DNA of 43,614 nucleotides from a virus: positions 1-43,614 of IMG/VR virus record IMGVR_UViG_3300020442_002649. One strand, 5' to 3'. The notes beneath the pieces are model-generated. The model did not search any database. It saw only the letters and a list, made by a program, of their open reading frames with translations, and was not told where the DNA came from. Positions 40,767-43,614 of this stretch are shown here, one piece after another; position 1 is the first letter of the stretch; each line of letters begins with the position of its first letter. Made by a program: the position numbers and the translations under genes.

Positions 40767-41608
40767 TGAAAATATTGGTTACAGGACACAAAGGTTTTAT
40801 TGGTAGCCATATGGCTCAATATCTTGTACATAAAGGCCACGAAGTAGAAGGGTTTGATTACGTAGAAAACGTTGTTCCTGCTGTAGATCAGTATGATTGG
40901 GTAATACACCTAGGAGCAATATCAGACACCACAGAACGAGATGTCAACAAAGTTTGGAAACACAACTATGAATTTACCCTTAGATTATTGCAGGTTTGTG
41001 ATCATTACAGTACCAACATACAGTTAGCCAGCACAGCCGCAGTGTACGGCCCTAATACTGCGTTTAACGAGCAAGATCCCGTGTATCCACAAACACCTTA
41101 TGCATGGAGCAAATACCTAATTGACAAGTTTTTACTTGATAATGGTATTGATCAGTTCAATGCACTTGTGCAATCATACAGATATTTTAATGTTTATGGA
41201 CCTGGTGAAGGACACAAAGGTGACCAAATGAGTATGGTTAGTAAATTTCAAAGACAAGCATCGGAAGATGGTAAAATTAAGCTATTCAAAAATAGTAAAA
41301 ACTACAAAAGAGACCTTGTATGTGTTTACGATGTGGTAAGAATACATGAAGAAATGTTACATCAAGATACAAGTGGCTTGTATAATTTAGGGACAGCAAA
41401 AGCTGTAGATATAGAATCTGTAGCAAAAAGTATTGCAGAAAATACTGGTGCTGAAATAGAATATATTGATATGCCTGACAAGCTAAAAAATCAATATCAA
41501 GAATATACTTGTGCAGATAATGCCAAGCTACATAATACTATACCAATTAGACATTGGATTACTGTAGAAGAATATTTAAAGGATATAGTTCATGACAGAA
41601 CGACTTGA
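40766..41608 (+). CDS. hldD: NAD-dependent epimerase, HldD-like (ADP-heptose 6-epimerase)
   Basis: The 280-aa extended-SDR protein has MKILVTGHKGFIGSHMA (TGxxGxxG), STAAVYGP, YAWSKYLIDKFL (YxxxK) and SYRYFNVYGPGEGHKGDQMSMV. The R-Y-F-N-V-Y-G-P-x-E-x-H-K-G block is characteristic of HldD, the ADP-L-glycero-D-manno-heptose-6-epimerase (about 310 aa). Adjacent hldE supports this: both complete the ADP-heptose route. The ATG at 40766 overlaps the DoxX stop by one base; an in-frame upstream ATG at 40721 is inside DoxX and unlikely. Another nucleotide-sugar epimerase remains possible. Confidence 0.8.
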   Translation: MKILVTGHKGFIGSHMAQYLVHKGHEVEGFDYVENVVPAVDQYDWVIHLGAISDTTERDVNKVWKHNYEFTLRLLQVCDHYSTNIQLASTAAVYGPNTAFNEQDPVYPQTPYAWSKYLIDKFLLDNGIDQFNALVQSYRYFNVYGPGEGHKGDQMSMVSKFQRQASEDGKIKLFKNSKNYKRDLVCVYDVVRIHEEMLHQDTSGLYNLGTAKAVDIESVAKSIAENTGAEIEYIDMPDKLKNQYQEYTCADNAKLHNTIPIRHWITVEEYLKDIVHDRTT

Positions 41609-41987
41609 AGGTAAAGTAGAAAAAGGTTGGGGATACGAACTCATATGGGCAACCAACGACAAATACTGTGGGAAAATTATGGTATTTGAAAAAGTTGGTG
41701 CTAAATTTTCAATGCATTTTCACAGAGAAAAAGATGAAACTTGGTTTGTAAATAACGGAAAATTTCTTTTAAAATACATAGACACCAAAACATCACAGCT
41801 ACATGAACAAGAATTAACCGCTGGAATGACTTGGCATAATCCGCCATTACAACCTCATCAATTGATTTGCTTAGAGGCAAATAGTTCATTAACTGAGGTA
41901 AGCACTCCTGATTCAGTTGAAGATAATTATAGAATTGCTCCTGGCGATAGCCAAAAAGAACCTAAGCCTGAGCCTCGCCCCACTTAA
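41592..41987 (+). CDS. Single-domain cupin (mannose-6-phosphate isomerase-like)
   Basis: The 131-aa protein has KGWGYELIWA, then FSMHFHREKDETWFV (H42, H44, E49) and TWHNPPLQPHQLICLEA. This is a metal-binding cupin like the C-terminus of type II phosphomannose isomerases. It resembles the cupin half of the fusion at 4633-5403 but stands alone. It may isomerise or bind a phosphosugar. The ATG overlaps the hldD-like gene by 17 bases. The last 26 bases overlap the oppositely oriented virion protein gene; the C-terminus is proline-rich (KEPKPEPRPT) and probably disordered. Confidence 0.75.
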   Translation: MTERLEGKVEKGWGYELIWATNDKYCGKIMVFEKVGAKFSMHFHREKDETWFVNNGKFLLKYIDTKTSQLHEQELTAGMTWHNPPLQPHQLICLEANSSLTEVSTPDSVEDNYRIAPGDSQKEPKPEPRPT

Positions 41988-43614
41988 CAATTACGTTAGC
42001 AGGAGTTGTTGTTCCTGAAGTTTTATAAATGTTAATAGCCAACACGTCTGGTCCATTCGGGAACGTACCTCTACCACCTAGTGTAGTATTTGTAAGTTCT
42101 TTCAACAGTCCAAGATCCAATGTTGATCTTTCACCTGGCTGTGCAATAAATGAAAATACTGTTTCGCCCGGCTGTGCGTAAGGTGGTTGCTGGAACGTAA
42201 AGTTAATCAAATCTCCAGGACTTACAGTTCCGTTAAAGGCATTATTGAAAGTGACCTTAAAGTACTCTACGCCTGTTGTGCTTTGATCACCAAATAGCAA
42301 TGGTCCTTGTATATTAGATACATAAGATCCCGCTGGTAGTGTAATGTCGCCTTGGTTGGTTGGGTCACCGCTGGCATCACCAATCTCTGTACCGTTCTTT
42401 GCTCCACCTGAGTCCCAAACATTCTTTAGGAAAAGCAGTTGGTTTGGATTAACACTGTCGCCGCCTTTTTGGAATGTTTGTGTAGCACCGTTACTTGAGT
42501 TTGAATTTGACCTTTGTGAGAAATAAACCAAATATCTTCCGTAAATTGTTTGATCAACAATACTTTGAATTGTTGTACCTGCTGGGAAGTATTCGTTTCC
42601 TCCACCATCTGCATTAACCTCGTCACCAACAAGTAGGTTAGCTGTTTCCCAACTTGTTGCATCAAAGTATGCATAGTTTCTATTTGTTCTAAATGACCAC
42701 CATGGCATAAGTTGTGCTGTTGTTGTAACCTGTGTCATAACTGCCGCAGTTGTATATGTTGCAGTGTCACCTGAGTTCCAATTAACAGATGCACCAGATG
42801 CTACCTGTGCAAAACTTGGCTGACCTCCTTGAGCAAGACCTGACAGTCCTGTCCAACCTATATCATTTGGGTTGAGAGGATAGTTTTGCGGATTAAGTAT
42901 GCCCTCAATAACAATACCACCTGTAATTGGTGCATTCGAGTTTTGAGGATCAACTCCGTCTGAAGTAACCTCTAGTCCTTGCATTAGCAACTGAGCTCTG
43001 TTTAACAGTTCTCTGTCTCCTAAATCACCAACAATAGCATTTGAAACACTAGGTGCTAGGCGTAATAAGAAAGCTGTTTGTCGTGTTGTACTAACACTTA
43101 TACCAGATTCTGTATATGAGAAGATGTAACCTCTATCTTCATCAAACATACCATCTGTGATAAACGCTGAACCCCAGTGTGATATAAGCGGTGTAATAGT
43201 ATTACTAACAAGTATAACACCAGTTCGTGCTTGGTGTGCTGACGCAGGTCCTGCACTGTACTGTCTTGTAGCACCAGCTTGGAAATTGTTAAGAGTTGTA
43301 CCTCTAGTACAGTTTGTCAAAGTTTTTGTTGTATGATCAATAGTGGTGTAGGTAATCAATTCGTTATCAATGTAAACTGTACCTGAATCTGGGAAAAACT
43401 TAGATTCTTTAATTTGTATACTTGTTTGTGAATCAGTGATATCTGATTCAAGTTGACTAAATGCACCTTCGTTGGTTACTTCATAACGCACAGGTAAGTT
43501 ACCTGATCTCATAAACGCTTCTGTGTTTACGTTTGAATTACGCATTCTGTGACAGAATACAAAGTTACCATCAGCACCACGTGCCATCCAGTCAATGAAA
43601 CCAGCACCATACCA
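41962..43614 (-). CDS. Large virion structural protein, C-terminal part
   Basis: The frame is open to the right window edge; 550 codons are present, so this is the C-terminal part of a longer protein. It has YGAGFIDWMARGADGNFVFCHRM and NTEAFMRSGNLPVRYEV, a block I recall from large structural proteins of oceanic T4-like phages. VYIDNELITYTTID with NCTRGT, a beta-rich module seen in fibre/baseplate proteins, follows. The remaining residues are beta-rich with Ser/Thr/Asn/Gly. Baseplate- or fibre-associated function is likely; no T4 number can be given. It converges on the cupin gene with a 26-base overlap. Confidence 0.75.
   Translation of the reverse strand, partial: WYGAGFIDWMARGADGNFVFCHRMRNSNVNTEAFMRSGNLPVRYEVTNEGAFSQLESDITDSQTSIQIKESKFFPDSGTVYIDNELITYTTIDHTTKTLTNCTRGTTLNNFQAGATRQYSAGPASAHQARTGVILVSNTITPLISHWGSAFITDGMFDEDRGYIFSYTESGISVSTTRQTAFLLRLAPSVSNAIVGDLGDRELLNRAQLLMQGLEVTSDGVDPQNSNAPITGGIVIEGILNPQNYPLNPNDIGWTGLSGLAQGGQPSFAQVASGASVNWNSGDTATYTTAAVMTQVTTTAQLMPWWSFRTNRNYAYFDATSWETANLLVGDEVNADGGGNEYFPAGTTIQSIVDQTIYGRYLVYFSQRSNSNSSNGATQTFQKGGDSVNPNQLLFLKNVWDSGGAKNGTEIGDASGDPTNQGDITLPAGSYVSNIQGPLLFGDQSTTGVEYFKVTFNNAFNGTVSPGDLINFTFQQPPYAQPGETVFSFIAQPGERSTLDLGLLKELTNTTLGGRGTFPNGPDVLAINIYKTSGTTTPANVIVKWGEAQA

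Noticed and set aside
1-43614. tRNA genes, CRISPR arrays, insertion sequences, integrase
   Set aside because: No cloverleaf-like segment, regular spacer array, transposase or recombinase motif was found by eye; the non-coding space is very small.

Overview
The window is part of the genome of a T4-like myovirus, almost certainly marine. It carries recognisable homologues of T4 replication/recombination proteins (UvsX, UvsY, gp32), packaging proteins (gp16, gp17), head, neck and tail proteins (gp4, gp13, gp14, gp15, gp18, gp19) and a gp1-type dNMP kinase. The DNA is clearly AT-rich, and the structural proteins resemble those of oceanic T4-like phages more than T4 itself. No photosystem or other cyanobacterial marker gene is visible, so the host (SAR11/Pelagibacter-like, cyanobacterial or another marine Gram-negative) cannot be settled here. 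Genes are packed with 1-25 base overlaps. No tRNA, CRISPR array or insertion sequence was seen, and no gene-free stretch exceeds about 125 bases.

Layout. (1) 1-460, minus: start of a truncated, possibly helicase-like gene behind a perfect consensus sigma70-type promoter. (2) 478-14756, minus: an uninterrupted block of 20 surface-glycan genes: four paralogous GT-B-like glycosyltransferases, at least six other glycosyltransferases, three SAM methyltransferases plus an FkbM methyltransferase, a sulfotransferase, an SGNH-hydrolase-like protein, a DUF6165-like protein and a nucleotidyltransferase-cupin fusion. (3) 14743-17534, minus: uvsY, a small acidic gene, uvsX and gene 32, headed by a sigma70-like promoter with a late-promoter motif inside its spacer. 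The glycan block follows uvsY without a visible terminator and is probably co-transcribed. (4) 17659-29735, minus: late block, in transcription order gp18, gp19, a tail-tube-like protein, a 123-aa protein, gp4, gp16, two conserved proteins, gp17 and an 838-aa protein, punctuated by two intrinsic terminators and many GATAAATA/TATAAATA late-promoter motifs. (5) 29846-31560: a plus-strand HNH-type gene converging on and overlapping a minus-strand gp1 kinase, then gp13. (6) 31609-41987, plus: gp14 and gp15, then a NUDIX hydrolase, three tandem flavin-dependent halogenases, HldE, a DoxX-like membrane protein, an HldD-like epimerase and a cupin. (7) 41962-43614, minus: C-terminal part of a large virion protein.

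How it may work together (inference). The recombination operon and the glycan island look early/middle, so the glycan enzymes could remodel the host envelope during infection or make glycans for virion decoration. The halogenase/heptose set sits behind neck genes in what looks like a late unit. HldE and HldD supply two steps of ADP-L-glycero-D-manno-heptose synthesis, and a GT9-like (heptosyltransferase-type) enzyme lies in the island, so the two metabolic regions may be linked. The most unusual elements are the three consecutive halogenases in a late structural operon, the glycan island next to uvsY, the nucleotidyltransferase-cupin fusion, and a tryptophan-rich module shared by gp14, gp15 and an oversized gp18.
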